Origin: Lumbricus terrestris
Lineage: Eukaryota; Annelida; Clitellata; Crassiclitellata; Lumbricidae
Direction: 5' to 3'
DNA: 64,000 nt
NCBI GenBank assembly: GCA_949752735.1
Contig: OX457046.1
Location: 33,234,316-33,298,315, forward strand
The notes beneath the pieces were generated by a model. It made no database searches and was not told where the DNA came from. It saw nothing but the letters and a program-made list of their open reading frames with translations. Every line of letters begins with the position of its first letter. Positions within the stretch are counted from its first letter, which is position 1. Below, piece after piece: positions 20,070 to 32,518 of this stretch. A program made the translations under genes and the position numbers.

Positions 20070-20300
20070 TTGTTATTATCGTTGGCTGCTTGTTCTAATT
20101 CAGGCAGCATATTTTCGTCTATTCCTCTTCACTACAACACAATGACAGGTAAGATGGAATGATTTGCCTTTTGTGCACTTAATGAGATGGATAGAGAAGC
20201 AAAACAAGTGTGCTAAAATCGGAACATCTGTGTGATTCATGATACGTGTTGATACGAAGAGCAACGTGTTGATACGAAGAGCAGTTCACCACATCAACAA

Positions 20301-20371
20301 GCATCGGTGGTTCAGTGGTAGAATGCTCGCCTGCCACGCGGGCGGCCCGGGTTCGATTCCCGGCCGATGCA
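20301..20371 (+). tRNA. tRNA-Gly-GCC: tRNA-Gly(GCC), unit 6 GlyA
   Basis: Intact copy. Confidence 0.97.
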
Positions 20372-20957
20372 CATTTTGATGCTTTTCATGTAAGGAATCA
20401 AGACTGGGATAGAATTCGGTACTTACTTTTCATGGCACTCATTGTTGCAGGATTGCAAAGTGGGGTTCAACCTAATATTTCTGAATTGCAAGCATATGCG
20501 TGCGTACAAGGCAGTTGCTGGTGTAAAACATGCTCTTCATAATCACTGGACTAAGTTTGGCTTCGAATTCAGAGCGATATCAGCAATTTTGACCGATCGC
20601 GGAATTTAGTGGGTCTCATTGACCCGCCTTCAGTACATTTGCCACTATGTTCATTTCCGAATGCATATTGTTGGTCAACGCTTCTATGACCGATTTCACC
20701 TAAACACGCAGGAGAATAATAATGACTTGAAACCAATTCCTCATCAGCACTCAACAATTTATCTGGCGAATTTGGAGCAGAATGTCACAATTTGCAATTG
20801 GTTTCCTCAAGAAGCAGACAAAATGAATATAATAAGAAGAATGATATGAAAACGTCGTTATTCATAACTTCAGGTAGGTAAAACATCAAATGCAAACTTG
20901 CTAGTTTGTGGGTCTGTGGCAAGCGTTCAAAAGACAAGCAGCCAACGATAATAACAA

Positions 20958-21028
20958 GCATCGGTGGTTCAGTGGTAGAATGCTCGCCTGCCACGCGGGC
21001 GGCCCGGGTTCGATTCCCGGCCGATGCA
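20958..21028 (+). tRNA. tRNA-Gly-GCC: tRNA-Gly(GCC), unit 7 GlyB
   Basis: Intact T stem. Confidence 0.97.
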
Positions 21029-21286
21029 CATTTTGATCCTGTTCGTGTGGGGATTGAATGAATAAAGGAGTGTGTTTCGACTTTTCCCTCAATCAACAGT
21101 TTTTCTGTTTTCCAAAATTGAGAGCTTGACCGAATGTGGAGTTTTTTTCTTTTCGTATGTTTACAAAAGTGACCTCCCGTCGTGAAGTGTTCTCCTAAGC
21201 GAGTCCGGCGCTAATTTTTTGCTTAAAAAAGCAAACAAAACCAGGAAGAAAAATTGTAACCGACCCCCGGGAATTAGTCGGGTGTT

Positions 21287-21359
21287 TGCCCAGACCCGGG
21301 ATTGAACCGGGGACCTTTAGATCTTCAGTCTAACGCTCTCCCAACTGAGCTATCTAGGC
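21287..21359 (-). tRNA. tRNA-Phe-GAA: tRNA-Phe(GAA), unit 7
   Basis: Intact copy. Confidence 0.97.
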
Positions 21360-21705
21360 CGGTGATATCAAACACAACGTTCCTTCTTGCAAAGCTAGCT
21401 ATATCCAAAATTAAAGCGAAACGATTTGCCAATCTGACTCTGTTGTCTTGAATTCTTGACATTAACAGCGATGAAGAAATATTCTTACAACATTTATCAG
21501 AAGTTTCAAAACACATGCTTGCCCTCTCTTCTTCCGGTAGGCCTATGTCTATCAAAACCATCACAGTTAAAAGTTAAGCTACCGCACATTGCTGGATTAA
21601 TTAGAATTCAATGATAAATGCCCTAGCTGAATGAAAAGACATTCAGCATTCATGATACGTGCTCTACTTCGGAGTTAAGTTACACGCTACATTTTAAAAC
21701 GACGT

Positions 21706-21777
21706 TGACCCCGACGTGATTTGAACACGCAACCTTCTGATCTGGAGTCAGACGCGCTACCGTTGCGCCACGGAGTC
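21706..21777 (-). tRNA. tRNA-Trp-CCA: tRNA-Trp(CCA), unit 7
   Basis: Intact copy. Confidence 0.97.
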
Positions 21778-22059
21778 AGTACAACGAGAAACTGGCAAGA
21801 TGCTCAATTGTTCATTTTCAAAATGCATATTCTATCATCGCAGTAATGACCAGTAAAGCCCGAAAAAAACAGACAAGAGAAGCTTAAGACTAAGAGAACT
21901 CTTCACGAAGGGAGGTCACTTTTGTAAACAAACGAAAAGAAAAAACCCCACATTCGGTCAAGCTCTCAATTTTGGAAAACAGAAAAGCTATTGATTGAGT
22001 GAAACAGTCGAAACACACTCCTTTATTCATTCAATCCCCACACGAACAGGATCAAAATT

Positions 22060-22130
22060 TGCATCGGCCGGGAATCGAACCCGGGCCGCCCGCGTGGCAG
22101 GCGAGCATTCTACCACTGAACCACCGATGC
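22060..22130 (-). tRNA. tRNA-Gly-GCC: tRNA-Gly(GCC), unit 7 Gly-
   Basis: Intact; AATTTTG trailer. Confidence 0.96.
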
Positions 22131-22361
22131 TTGTTATTATCGTTGGCTGCTTGTTCTAATTCAGGAAGCATATTTTCGTCTATTCCTCTTCACTACAACA
22201 CAATGACAGGTAAGATGGAATGATTTGCCTTTTGTGCACTTAATGAGATGGATAGAGAAGCAAAACAAGTGTGCTAAAATCGGAACATCTGTGTGATTCA
22301 TGATACGTGTTGATACGAAGAGCAACGTGTTGATACGAAGAGCAGTTCACCACATCAACAA

Positions 22362-22432
22362 GCATCGGTGGTTCAGTGGTAGAATGCTCGCCTGCCACGC
22401 GGGCGGCCCGGGTTCGATTCCCGGCCGATGCA
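22362..22432 (+). tRNA. tRNA-Gly-GCC: tRNA-Gly(GCC), unit 7 GlyA
   Basis: Intact copy. Confidence 0.97.
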
Positions 22433-23018
22433 CATTTTGATGCTTTTCATGTAAGGAATCAAGACTGGGATAGAATTCGGTACTTACTTTTCATGGCACT
22501 CATTGTTGCAGGATTGCAAAGTGGGGTTCAACCTAATATTTCTGAATTGCAAGCATATGCGTGCGTACAAGGCAGTTGCTGGTGTAAAACATGCTCTTCA
22601 TAATCACTGGACTAAGTTTGGCTTCGAATTCAGAGCGATATCAGCAATTTTGACCGATCGCGGAATTTAGTGGGTCTCATTGACCCGCCTTCAGTACATT
22701 TGCCACTATGTTCATTTCCGAATGCATATTGTTGGTCAACGCTTCTATGACCGATTTCACCTAAACACGCAGGAGAATAATAATGACTTGAAACCAATTC
22801 CTCATCAGCACTCAACAATTTATCTGGCGAATTTGGAGCAGAATGTCACAATTTGCAATTGGTTTCCTCAAGAAGCAGACAAAATGAATATAATAAGAAG
22901 AATGATATGAAAACGTCGTTATTCATAACTTCAGGTAGGTAAAACATCAAATGCAAACTTGCTAGTTTGTGGGTCTGTGACAAGCGTTCAAAAGACAAGC
23001 AGCCAACGATAATAACAA

Positions 23019-23089
23019 GCATCGGTGGTTCAGTGGTAGAATGCTCGCCTGCCACGCGGGCGGCCCTGGTTCGATTCCCGGCCGATGCA
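23019..23089 (+). tRNA. tRNA-Gly-GCC: tRNA-Gly(GCC), unit 8 GlyB, T-stem variant
   Basis: Carries the shared U51-C63 mismatch. Confidence 0.85.
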
Positions 23090-23347
23090 CATTTTGATCC
23101 TGTTCGTGTGGGGATTGAATGAATAAAGGAGTGTGTTTCGACTTTTCCCTCAATCAACAGTTTTTCTGTTTTCCAAAATTGAGAGCTTGACCGAATGTGG
23201 AGTTTTTTTCTTTTCGTATGTTTACAAAAGTGACCTCCCGTCGTGAAGTGTTCTCCTAAGCGAGTCCGGCGCTAATTTTTTGCTTAAAAAAGCAAACAAA
23301 ACCAGGAAGAAAAATTGTAACCGACCCCCGGGAATTAGTCGGGTGTT

Positions 23348-23420
23348 TGCCCAGACCCGGGATTGAACCGGGGACCTTTAGATCTTCAGTCTAACGCTCT
23401 CCCAACTGAGCTATCTAGGC
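23348..23420 (-). tRNA. tRNA-Phe-GAA: tRNA-Phe(GAA), unit 8
   Basis: Intact copy. Confidence 0.97.
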
Positions 23421-23766
23421 CGGTGATATCAAACACAACGTTCCTTCTTGCAAAGCTAGCTATATCCAAAATTAAAGCGAAACGATTGGCCAATCTGACT
23501 CTGTTGTCTTGAATTCTTGACATTAACAGCGATGAAGAAATATTCTTACAACATTTATCAGAAGTTTCAAAACACATGCTTGCCCTCTCTTCTTCCGGTA
23601 GGCCTATGTCTATCAAAACCATCACAGTTAAAAGTTAAGCTACCGCACATTGCTGGATTAATTAGAATTCAATGATAAATGCCCTAGCTGAATGAAAAGA
23701 CATTCAGCATTCATGATACGTGCTCTACTTCGGAGTTAAGTTACACGCTACATTTTAAAACGACGT

Positions 23767-23838
23767 TGACCCCGACGTGATTTGAACACGCAACCTTCTG
23801 ATCTGGAGTCAGACGCGCTACCGTTGCGCCACGGAGTC
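23767..23838 (-). tRNA. tRNA-Trp-CCA: tRNA-Trp(CCA), unit 8
   Basis: Intact copy. Confidence 0.97.
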
Positions 23839-24120
23839 AGTACAACGAGAAACTGGCAAGATGCTCAATTGTTCATTTTCAAAATGCATATTCTATCATC
23901 GCAGTAATGACCAGTAAAGCCCGAAAAAAACAGACAAGAGAAGCTTAAGACTAAGAGAACTCTTCACGAAGGGAGGTCACTTTTGTAAACAAACGAAAAG
24001 AAAAAACCCCACATTCGGTCAAGCTCTCAATTTTGGAAAACAGAAAAGCTATTGATTGAGTGAAACAGTCGAAACACACTCCTTTATTCATTCAATCCCC
24101 ACACGAACAGGACCAAAATG

Positions 24121-24191
24121 TGCATCGGCCGGGAATCGAACCCGGGCCGCCCGCGTGGCAGGCGAGCATTCTACCACTGAACCACCGATGC
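24121..24191 (-). tRNA. tRNA-Gly-GCC: tRNA-Gly(GCC), unit 8 Gly-
   Basis: Intact; GGTCCTG flank as in unit 6. Confidence 0.97.
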
Positions 24192-24422
24192 TTGTTATTA
24201 TCGTTGGCTGCTTGTTCTAATTCAGGCAGCATATTTTCGTCTATTCCTCTTCACTACAACACAATGACAGGTAAGATGGAATGATTTGCCTTTTGTGCAC
24301 TTAATGAGATGGATAGAGAAGCAAAACAAGTGTGCTAAAATCGGAACATCTGTGTGATTCATGATACGTGTTGATACGAAGAGCAACGTGTTGATACGAA
24401 GAGCAGTTCACCACATCAACAA

Positions 24423-24493
24423 GCATCGGTGGTTCAGTGGTAGAATGCTCGCCTGCCACGCGGGCGGCCCGGGTTCGATTCCCGGCCGATGCA
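24423..24493 (+). tRNA. tRNA-Gly-GCC: tRNA-Gly(GCC), unit 8 GlyA
   Basis: Intact copy. Confidence 0.97.
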
Positions 24494-25079
24494 CATTTTG
24501 ATGCTTTTCATGTAAGGAATCAAGACTGGGATAGAATTCGGTACTTACTTTTCATGGCACTCATTGTTGCAGGATTGCAAAGTGGGGTTCAACCTAATAT
24601 TTCTGAATTGCAAGCATATGCGTGCGTACAAGGCAGTTGCTGGTGTAAAACATGCTCTTCATAATCACTGGACTAAGTTTGGCTTCGAATTCAGAGCGAT
24701 ATCAGCAATTTTGACCGATCGCGGAATTTAGTGGGTCTCATTGACCCGCCTTCAGTACATTTGCCACTATGTTCATTTCCGAATGCATATTGTTGGTCAA
24801 CGCTTCTATGACCGATTTCACCTAAACACGCAGGAGAATAATAATGACTTGAAACCAATTCCTCATCAGCACTCAACAATTTATCTGGCGAATTTGGAGC
24901 AGAATGTCACAATTTGCAATTGGTTTCCTCAAGAAGCAGACAAAATGAATATAATAAGAAGAATGATATGAAAACGTCGTTATTCATAACTTCAGGTAGG
25001 TAAAACATCAAATGCAAACTTGCTAGTTTGTGGGTCTGTGGCAAGCGTTCAAAAGACAAGCAGCCAACGATAATAACAA

Positions 25080-25150
25080 GCATCGGTGGTTCAGTGGTAG
25101 AATGCTCGCCTGCCACGCGGGCGGCCCGGGTTCGATTCCCGGCCGATGCA
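25080..25150 (+). tRNA. tRNA-Gly-GCC: tRNA-Gly(GCC), unit 9 GlyB
   Basis: Intact T stem. Confidence 0.97.
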
Positions 25151-25408
25151 CATTTTGATCCTGTTCGTGTGGGGATTGAATGAATAAAGGAGTGTGTTTC
25201 GACTTTTCCCTCAATCAACAGTTTTTCTGTTTTCCAAAATTGAGAGCTTGACCGAATGTGGAGTTTTTTTCTTTTCGTATGTTTACAAAAGTGACCTCCC
25301 GTCGTGAAGTGTTCTCCTAAGCGAGTCCGGCGCTAATTTTTTGCTTAAAAAAGCAAACAAAACCAGGAAGAAAAATTGTAACCGACCCCCGGGAATTAGT
25401 CGGGTGTT

Positions 25409-25481
25409 TGCCCAGACCCGGGATTGAACCGGGGACCTTTAGATCTTCAGTCTAACGCTCTCCCAACTGAGCTATCTAGGC
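25409..25481 (-). tRNA. tRNA-Phe-GAA: tRNA-Phe(GAA), unit 9
   Basis: Intact copy. Confidence 0.97.
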
Positions 25482-25827
25482 CGGTGATATCAAACACAAC
25501 GTTCCTTCTTGCAAAGCTAGCTATATCCAAAATTAAAGCGAAACGATTTGCCAATCTGACTCTGTTGTCTTGAATTCTTGACATTAACAGCGATGAAGAA
25601 ATATTCTTACAACATTTATCAGAAGTTTCAAAACACATGCTTGCCCTCTCTTCTTCCGGTAGGCCTATGTCTATCAAAACCATCACAGTTAAAAGTTAAG
25701 CTACCGCACATTGCTGGATTAATTAGAATTCAATGATAAATGCCCTAGCTGAATGAAAAGACATTCAGCATTCATGATACGTGCTCTACTTCGGAGTTAA
25801 GTTACACGCTACATTTTAAAACGACGT

Positions 25828-25899
25828 TGACCCCGACGTGATTTGAACACGCAACCTTCTGATCTGGAGTCAGACGCGCTACCGTTGCGCCACGGAGTC
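25828..25899 (-). tRNA. tRNA-Trp-CCA: tRNA-Trp(CCA), unit 9
   Basis: Intact copy. Confidence 0.97.
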
Positions 25900-26181
25900 A
25901 GTACAACGAGAAACTGGCAAGATGCTCAATTGTTCATTTTCAAAATGCATATTCTATCATCGCAGTAATGACCAGTAAAGCCCGAAAAAAACAGACAAGA
26001 GAAGCTTAAGACTAAGAGAACTCTTCACGAAGGGAGGTCACTTTTGTAAACAAACGAAAAGAAAAAACCCCACATTCGGTCAAGCTCTCAATTTTGGAAA
26101 ACAGAAAAGCTATTGATTGAGTGAAACAGTCGAAACACACTCCTTTATTCATTCAATCCCCACACGAACAGGATCAAAATT

Positions 26182-26252
26182 TGCATCGGCCGGGAATCGA
26201 ACCCGGGCCGCCCGCGTGGCAGGCGAGCATTCTACCACTGAACCACCGATGC
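26182..26252 (-). tRNA. tRNA-Gly-GCC: tRNA-Gly(GCC), unit 9 Gly-
   Basis: Intact; AATTTTG trailer. Confidence 0.96.
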
Positions 26253-26483
26253 TTGTTATTATCGTTGGCTGCTTGTTCTAATTCAGGCAGCATATTTTCG
26301 TCTATTCCTCTTCACTACAACACAATGACAGGTAAGATGGAATGATTTGCCTTTTGTGCACTTAATGAGATGGATAGAGAAGCAAAACAAGTGTGCTAAA
26401 ATCGGAACATCTGTGTGATTCATGATACGTGTTGATACGAAGAGCAACGTGTTGATACGAAGAGCAGTTCACCACATCAACAA

Positions 26484-26554
26484 GCATCGGTGGTTCAGTG
26501 GTAGAATGCTCGCCTGCCACGCGGGCGGCCCGGGTTCGATTCCCGGCCGATGCA
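26484..26554 (+). tRNA. tRNA-Gly-GCC: tRNA-Gly(GCC), unit 9 GlyA
   Basis: Intact; the 860-bp hAT-like element starts 212 bp downstream. Confidence 0.97.
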
Positions 26555-26766
26555 CATTTTGATGCTTTTCATGTAAGGAATCAAGACTGGGATAGAATTC
26601 GGTACTTACTTTTCATGGCACTCATTGTTGCAGGATTGCAAAGTGGGGTTCAACCTAATATTTCTGAATTGCAAGCATATGCGTGCGTACAAGGCAGTTG
26701 CTGGTGTAAAACATGCTCTTCATAATCACTGGACTAAGTTTGGCTTCGAATTCAGAGCGATATCAG

Positions 26767-27626
26767 CAGGGCCGTAGCAACAATGAGCGTGGCCCCCTCC
26801 GAACATATCTCCGGGGCGGCGGGGCCCCTTACAATGTAGCAACTGGTATGCGATGTAGGCCTACGTAATTCCGTAAAGTGCTTAATTATTCTAAGTAATT
26901 TCATTTCATAATTATAATTAAGCTCTAAATATGATATTATTATCAGTGGCGGCGCCGGGATTTCAGTTTTTGGGGTGGGCTGAATTCCAGGTAAGGAAAT
27001 TTTCCATTTTCAGCCGCCAACATTTCTGACGACCTTTTTAATTTTTTTAGTCGTTTGGTCGAAACCTCGTGCATATGGTTTCAGTTTTTAGGGGGGCTGA
27101 TCATGAAAATGTTTCATTTTTACGTGTAAAAAACTGGATGGCTTTGGGGGGCTTAGCCCCCCTAGCGCCGCTACTGCTTAGTATTATACTCAAGAAATTG
27201 TCTAGAATTATTGACATCAAAGTGCCCTGATCCAGTAGGCTACTGCATAGCTGAAAATCCGTTGCATTTTGAGCGTTCAAAATTTGTCTCTTAGGGCCCT
27301 TACAATGCAGAAATTGAAATGCGGTATTTATATTTTATACAATAAAATTACAATGGGTATTCATATCATGTATAGCCTACACATGGCTACAGTGTACACA
27401 TATTCCGTACTTACTGCTGCTGAATAAGACTACAGTGTACACGTATTCCGTACTTACTGCTGCTGAAGTGTTTCTAACAGTGCTTTCCAACATGGACTGT
27501 GCAACAGCGTCGATAAATGTCACAAACCTATAGCTACACCTTACATTTTTTGCCACTTTCGGGGGCCCCCTTTCTTGCGGGGCCCCCTTCGGTCGGAGGG
27601 TACGGAGGGCGGTCGCTACGCCTCTG
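26767..27626. mobile_element. 860-bp hAT-like element inside unit 9
   Basis: Left end CAGGGCCGTAGC and right end GCTACGCCTCTG form inverted termini. The flanks are a perfect 8-bp duplication, GATATCAG (26759-26766 and 27627-27634); the other units have this octamer once at the empty site. The interior has GGGGCCCC-rich ends and no transposase frame, so the element is non-autonomous. A second element is nested at 26944-27176. Confidence 0.95.
26944..27176. mobile_element. Nested MITE within the 860-bp element
   Basis: Starts CAGTGGCGGCGCCGGGATTT and ends TAGCGCCGCTACTG. Flanking octamers ATTATTAT and CTTAGTAT agree at six of eight positions. The same terminus is seen at 1-74. Its two ends share G-rich blocks (GGGGTGGGCTGA, GGGGGGCTGA). 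Confidence 0.75.
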
Positions 27627-28008
27627 GATATCAGCAATTTTGACCGATCGCGGAATTTAGTGGGTCTCATTGACCCGCCTTCAGTACATTTGCCACTATG
27701 TTCATTTCCGAATGCATATTGTTGGTCAACGCTTCTATGACCGATTTCACCTAAACACGCAGGAGAATAATAATGACTTGAAACCAATTCCTCATCAGCA
27801 CTCAACAATTTATCTGGCGAATTTGGAGCAGAATGTCACAATTTGCAATTGGTTTCCTCAAGAAGCAGACAAAATGAATATAATAAGAAGAATGATATGA
27901 AAACGTCGTTATTCATAACTTCAGGTAGGTAAAACATCAAATGCAAACTTGCTAGTTTGTGGGTCTGTGACAAGCGTTCAAAAGACAAGCAGCCAACGAT
28001 AATAACAA

Positions 28009-28079
28009 GCATCGGTGGTTCAGTGGTAGAATGCTCGCCTGCCACGCGGGCGGCCCTGGTTCGATTCCCGGCCGATGCA
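28009..28079 (+). tRNA. tRNA-Gly-GCC: tRNA-Gly(GCC), unit 10 GlyB, T-stem variant
   Basis: Carries the shared U51-C63 mismatch; first gene after the hAT-like insertion. Confidence 0.85.
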
Positions 28080-28337
28080 CATTTTGATCCTGTTCGTGTG
28101 GGGATTGAATGAATAAAGGAGTGTGTTTCGACTTTTCCCTCAATCAACAGTTTTTCTGTTTTCCAAAATTGAGAGCTTGACCGAATGTGGAGTTTTTTCT
28201 TTTCGTATGTTTACAAAAGTGACCTCCCGTCGTGAAGTGTTCTCCTAAGCGAGTCCGGCGCTAATTTTTTGCTTTAAAAAAGCAAACAAAACCAGGAAGA
28301 AAAATTGTAACCGACCCCCGGGAATTAGTCGGGTGTT

Positions 28338-28410
28338 TGCCCAGACCCGGGATTGAACCGGGGACCTTTAGATCTTCAGTCTAACGCTCTCCCAACTGAG
28401 CTATCTAGGC
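28338..28410 (-). tRNA. tRNA-Phe-GAA: tRNA-Phe(GAA), unit 10
   Basis: Intact copy. Confidence 0.97.
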
Positions 28411-28756
28411 CGGTGATATCAAACACAACGTTCCTTCTTGCAAAGCTAACTATATCCAAAATTAAAGCGAAACGATTTGCCAATCTGACTCTGTTGTCTT
28501 GAATTCTTGACATTAACAGCGATGAAGAAATATTCTTACAACATTTATCAGAAGTTTCAAAACACATGCTTGCCCTCTCTTCTTCCGGTAGGCCTATGTC
28601 TATCAAAACCATCACAGTTAAAAGTTAAGCTACCGCACATTGCTGGATTAATTAGAATTCAATGATAAATGCCCTAGCTGAATGAAAAGACATTCAGCAT
28701 TCATGATACGTGCTCTACTTCGGAGTTAAGTTACACGCTACATTTTAAAACGACGT

Positions 28757-28828
28757 TGACCCCGACGTGATTTGAACACGCAACCTTCTGATCTGGAGTC
28801 AGACGCGCTACCGTTGCGCCACGGAGTC
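28757..28828 (-). tRNA. tRNA-Trp-CCA: tRNA-Trp(CCA), unit 10
   Basis: Intact copy. Confidence 0.97.
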
Positions 28829-29109
28829 AGTACAACGAGAAACTGGCAAGATGCTCAATTGTTCATTTTCAAAATGCATATTCTATCATCGCAGTAATGA
28901 CCAGTAGAGCCCGAAAAAACAGACAAGAGAAGCTTAAGACTAAGAGAACTCCTCACGAAGGGAGGTCACTTTTGTAAACATACGAAAAGAAAAAACCCCA
29001 CATTCGGTCAAGCTCTCAATTTTGGAAAACAGAAAAGCTATTGATTGAGTGAAACAGTCGAAACACACTCCTTTATTCATTCAATCCCCACACGAACAGG
29101 ATCAAAATG

Positions 29110-29180
29110 TGCATCGGCCGGGAATCGAACCCGGGCCGGCCGCGTGGCAGGCGAGCATTCTACCACTGAACCACCGATGC
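29110..29180 (-). tRNA. tRNA-Gly-GCC: tRNA-Gly(GCC), unit 10 Gly-, anticodon-stem variant
   Basis: G43 is C, so the first anticodon-stem pair becomes C27-C43. Shared with units 11 and 12. Confidence 0.85.
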
Positions 29181-29411
29181 TTGTTATTATCGTTGGCTGC
29201 TTGTTCTAATTCAGGCAGCATATTTTCGTCTATTCCTCTTCACTACAACACAATGACAGGTAAGATGGAATGATTTGCCTTTTGTGCACTTAATGAGATG
29301 GATAGAGAAGCAAAACAAGTGTGCTAAAATCGGAACATCTGTGTGATTCATGATACGTGTTGATACGAAGAGCAACGTGTTGATACGAAGAGCAGTTCAC
29401 CACATCAACAA

Positions 29412-29482
29412 GCATCGGTGGTTCAGTGGTAGAATGCTCGCCTGCCACGCGGGCGGCCCGGGTTCGATTCCCGGCCGATGCA
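29412..29482 (+). tRNA. tRNA-Gly-GCC: tRNA-Gly(GCC), unit 10 GlyA
   Basis: Intact copy. Confidence 0.97.
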
Positions 29483-30059
29483 CATTTTGATGCTTTTCAT
29501 GTAAGGAATCAAGACTGGGATAGAATTCGGTACTTACTTTTCATGGCACTCATTGTTGCAGGATTGCAAAGTGGGGTTCAACCTAATATTTCTGAATTGC
29601 AAGCATATGCGTGCGTACAAGGCAGTTGCTGGTGTAAAACATGCTCTTCATAATCGCTGGACTAAGTTTGGCTTCGAATTCAGAGCGATATCAGCAATTT
29701 TGACCGATCGCGGAATTTAGTGGGTCTCATTGACCCGCCTTCAGTACATTTGCCATTTCCGAATGCATATTGTTGGTCAACGCTTCTATGACCGATTTCA
29801 CCTAAACACGCAGGAGAATAATAATGACTTGAAACCAATTCCTCATCAGCACTCAACAATTTATCTGGCGAATTTGGAGCAGAATGTCACAATTTGCAAT
29901 TGGTTTCCTCAAGAAGCAGACAAAATGAATATAATAAGAAGAATGATATGAAAACGTCGTTATTCATAACTTCAGGTAGGTAAAACATCAAATGCAAACT
30001 TGCTAGTTTGTGGGTCTGTGACAAGCGTTCAAAAGACAAGCAGCCAACGATAATAACAA

Positions 30060-30130
30060 GCATCGGTGGTTCAGTGGTAGAATGCTCGCCTGCCACGCGG
30101 GCGGCCCGGGTTCGATTCACGGCCGATGCA
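30060..30130 (+). tRNA. tRNA-Gly-GCC: tRNA-Gly(GCC), unit 11 GlyB, T-stem variant
   Basis: GATTCACGG instead of GATTCCCGG: C62 is A, opposite G52, a private T-stem mismatch at the 3' edge of the B box. Confidence 0.8.
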
Positions 30131-30387
30131 CATTTTGATCCTGTTCGTGTGGGGATTGAATGAATAAAGGAGTGTGTTTCGACTTTTCCCTCAATCAACA
30201 GTTTTTCTGTTTTCCAAAATTGAGAGCTTGACCGAATGTGGAGTTTTTTCTTTTCGTATGTTTACAAAAGTGACCTCCCGTCGTGAAGTGTTCTCCTAAG
30301 CGAGTCCGGCGCTAATTTTTTGCTTAAAAAAGCAAACAAAACCAGGAAGAAAAATTGTAACCGACCCCCGGGAATTAGTCGGGTGTT

Positions 30388-30460
30388 TGCCCAGACCCGG
30401 GATTGAACCGGGGACCTTTAGATCTTCAGTCTAACGCTCTCCCAACTGAGCTATCTAGGC
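30388..30460 (-). tRNA. tRNA-Phe-GAA: tRNA-Phe(GAA), unit 11
   Basis: Intact copy. Confidence 0.97.
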
Positions 30461-30806
30461 CGGTGATATCAAACACAACGTTCCTTCTTGCAAAGCTAGC
30501 TATATCCAAAATTAAAGCGAAACGATTTCCCAATCTGACTCTGTTGTCTTGAATTCTTGACATTAACAGCGATGAAGAAATATTCTTACAACATTTATCA
30601 GAAGTTTCAAAACACATGCTTGCCCTCTCTTCTTCCGGTAGGCCTATGTCTATCAAAACCATCACAGTTAAAAGTTAAGCTACCGCACATTGCTGGATTA
30701 ATTAGAATTCAATGATAAATGCCCTAGCTGAATGAAAAGACATTCAGCATTCATGATACGTGCTCTACTTCGGAGTTAAGTTACACGCTACATTTTAAAA
30801 CGACGT

Positions 30807-30878
30807 TGACCCCGACGTGATTTGAACACGCAACCTTCTGATCTGGAGTCAGACGCGCTACCGTTGCGCCACGGAGTC
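30807..30878 (-). tRNA. tRNA-Trp-CCA: tRNA-Trp(CCA), unit 11
   Basis: Intact copy. Confidence 0.97.
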
Positions 30879-31159
30879 AGTACAACGAGAAACTGGCAAG
30901 ATGCTCAATTGTTCATTTTCAAAATGCATATTCTATCATCGCAGTAATGACCAGTAGAGCCCGAAAAAACAGACAAGAGAAGCTTAAGACTAAGAGAACC
31001 CCTCACGAAGGGAGGTCACTTTTGTAAACATACGAAAAGAAAAAACCCCACATTCGGTCAAGCTCTCAATTTTGGAAAACAGAAAAGCTATTGATTGAGT
31101 GAAACAGTCGAAACACACTCCTTTATTCATTCAATCCCCACACGAACAGGATCAAAATG

Positions 31160-31230
31160 TGCATCGGCCGGGAATCGAACCCGGGCCGGCCGCGTGGCAG
31201 GCGAGCATTCTACCACTGAACCACCGATGC
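31160..31230 (-). tRNA. tRNA-Gly-GCC: tRNA-Gly(GCC), unit 11 Gly-, anticodon-stem variant
   Basis: Shared C27-C43 mismatch. Confidence 0.85.
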
Positions 31231-31461
31231 TTGTTATTATCGTTGGCTGCTTGTTCTAATTCAGGCAGCATATTTTCGTCTATTCCTCTTCACTACAACA
31301 CAATGACAGGTAAGATGGAATGATTTGCCTTTTGTGCACTTAATGAGATGGATAGAGAAGCAAAACAAGTGTGCTAAAATCGGAACATCTGTGTGATTCA
31401 TGATACGTGTTGATACGAAGAGCAACGTGTTGATACGAAGAGCAGTTCACCACATCAACAA

Positions 31462-31532
31462 GCATCGGTGGTTCAGTGGTAGAATGCTCGCCTGCCACGC
31501 GGGCGGCCCGGGTTCGATTCCCGGCCGATGCA
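31462..31532 (+). tRNA. tRNA-Gly-GCC: tRNA-Gly(GCC), unit 11 GlyA
   Basis: Intact copy. Confidence 0.97.
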
Positions 31533-32117
31533 CATTTTGATGCTTTTCATGTAAGGAATCAAGACTGGGATAGAATTCGGTACTTACTTTTCATGGCACT
31601 CATTGTTGCAGGATTGCAAAGTGGGTTCAACCTAATATTTCTGAATTGCAAGCATATGCGTGCGTACAAGGCAGTTGCTGGTGTAAAACATGCTCTTCAT
31701 AATCACTGGACTAAGTTTGGCTTCGAATTCAGAGCGATATCAGCAATTTTGACCGATCGCGGAATTTAGTGGGTCTCATTGACCCGCCTTCAGTACATTT
31801 GCCACTATGTTCATTTCCGAATGCATATTGTTGGTCAACGCTTCTATGACCGATTTCACCTAAACACGCAGGAGAATAATAATGACTTGAAACCAATTCC
31901 TCATCAGCACTCAACAATTTATCTGGCGAATTTGGAGCAGAATGTCACAATTTGCAATTGGTTTCCTCAAGAAGCAGACAAAATGAATATAATAAGAAGA
32001 ATGATATGAAAACGTCGTTATTCATAACTTCAGGTAGGTAAAACATCAAATGCAAACTTGCTAGTTTGTGGGTCTGTGACAAGCGTTCAAAAGACAAGCA
32101 GCCAACGATAATAACAA

Positions 32118-32188
32118 GCATCGGTGGTTCAGTGGTAGAATGCTCGCCTGCCACGCGGGCGGCCCGGGTTCGATTCCCGGCCGATGCA
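32118..32188 (+). tRNA. tRNA-Gly-GCC: tRNA-Gly(GCC), unit 12 GlyB
   Basis: Intact copy. Confidence 0.97.
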
Positions 32189-32445
32189 CATTTTGATCCT
32201 GTTCGTGTGGGGATTGAATGAATAAAGGAGTGTGTTTCGACTTTTCCCTCAATCAACAGTTTTTCTGTTTTCCAAAATTGAGAGCTTGACCGAATGTGGA
32301 GTTTTTTCTTTTCGTATGTTTACAAAAGTGACCTCCCGTCGTGAAGTGTTCTCCTAAGCGAGTCCGGCGCTAATTTTTTGCTTAAAAAAGCAAACAAAAC
32401 CAGGAAGAAAAATTGTAACCGACCCCCGGGAATTAGTCGGGTGTT

Positions 32446-32518
32446 TGCCCAGACCCGGGATTGAACCGGGGACCTTTAGATCTTCAGTCTAACGCTCTCC
32501 CAACTGAGCTATCTAGGC
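32446..32518 (-). tRNA. tRNA-Phe-GAA: tRNA-Phe(GAA), unit 12
   Basis: Intact copy. Confidence 0.97.

Noticed and set aside
27377..27808. 143-codon minus-strand frame
   Set aside because: It crosses the right end of the hAT-like element and the normal spacer; a frame created by the insertion, without transposase motifs.
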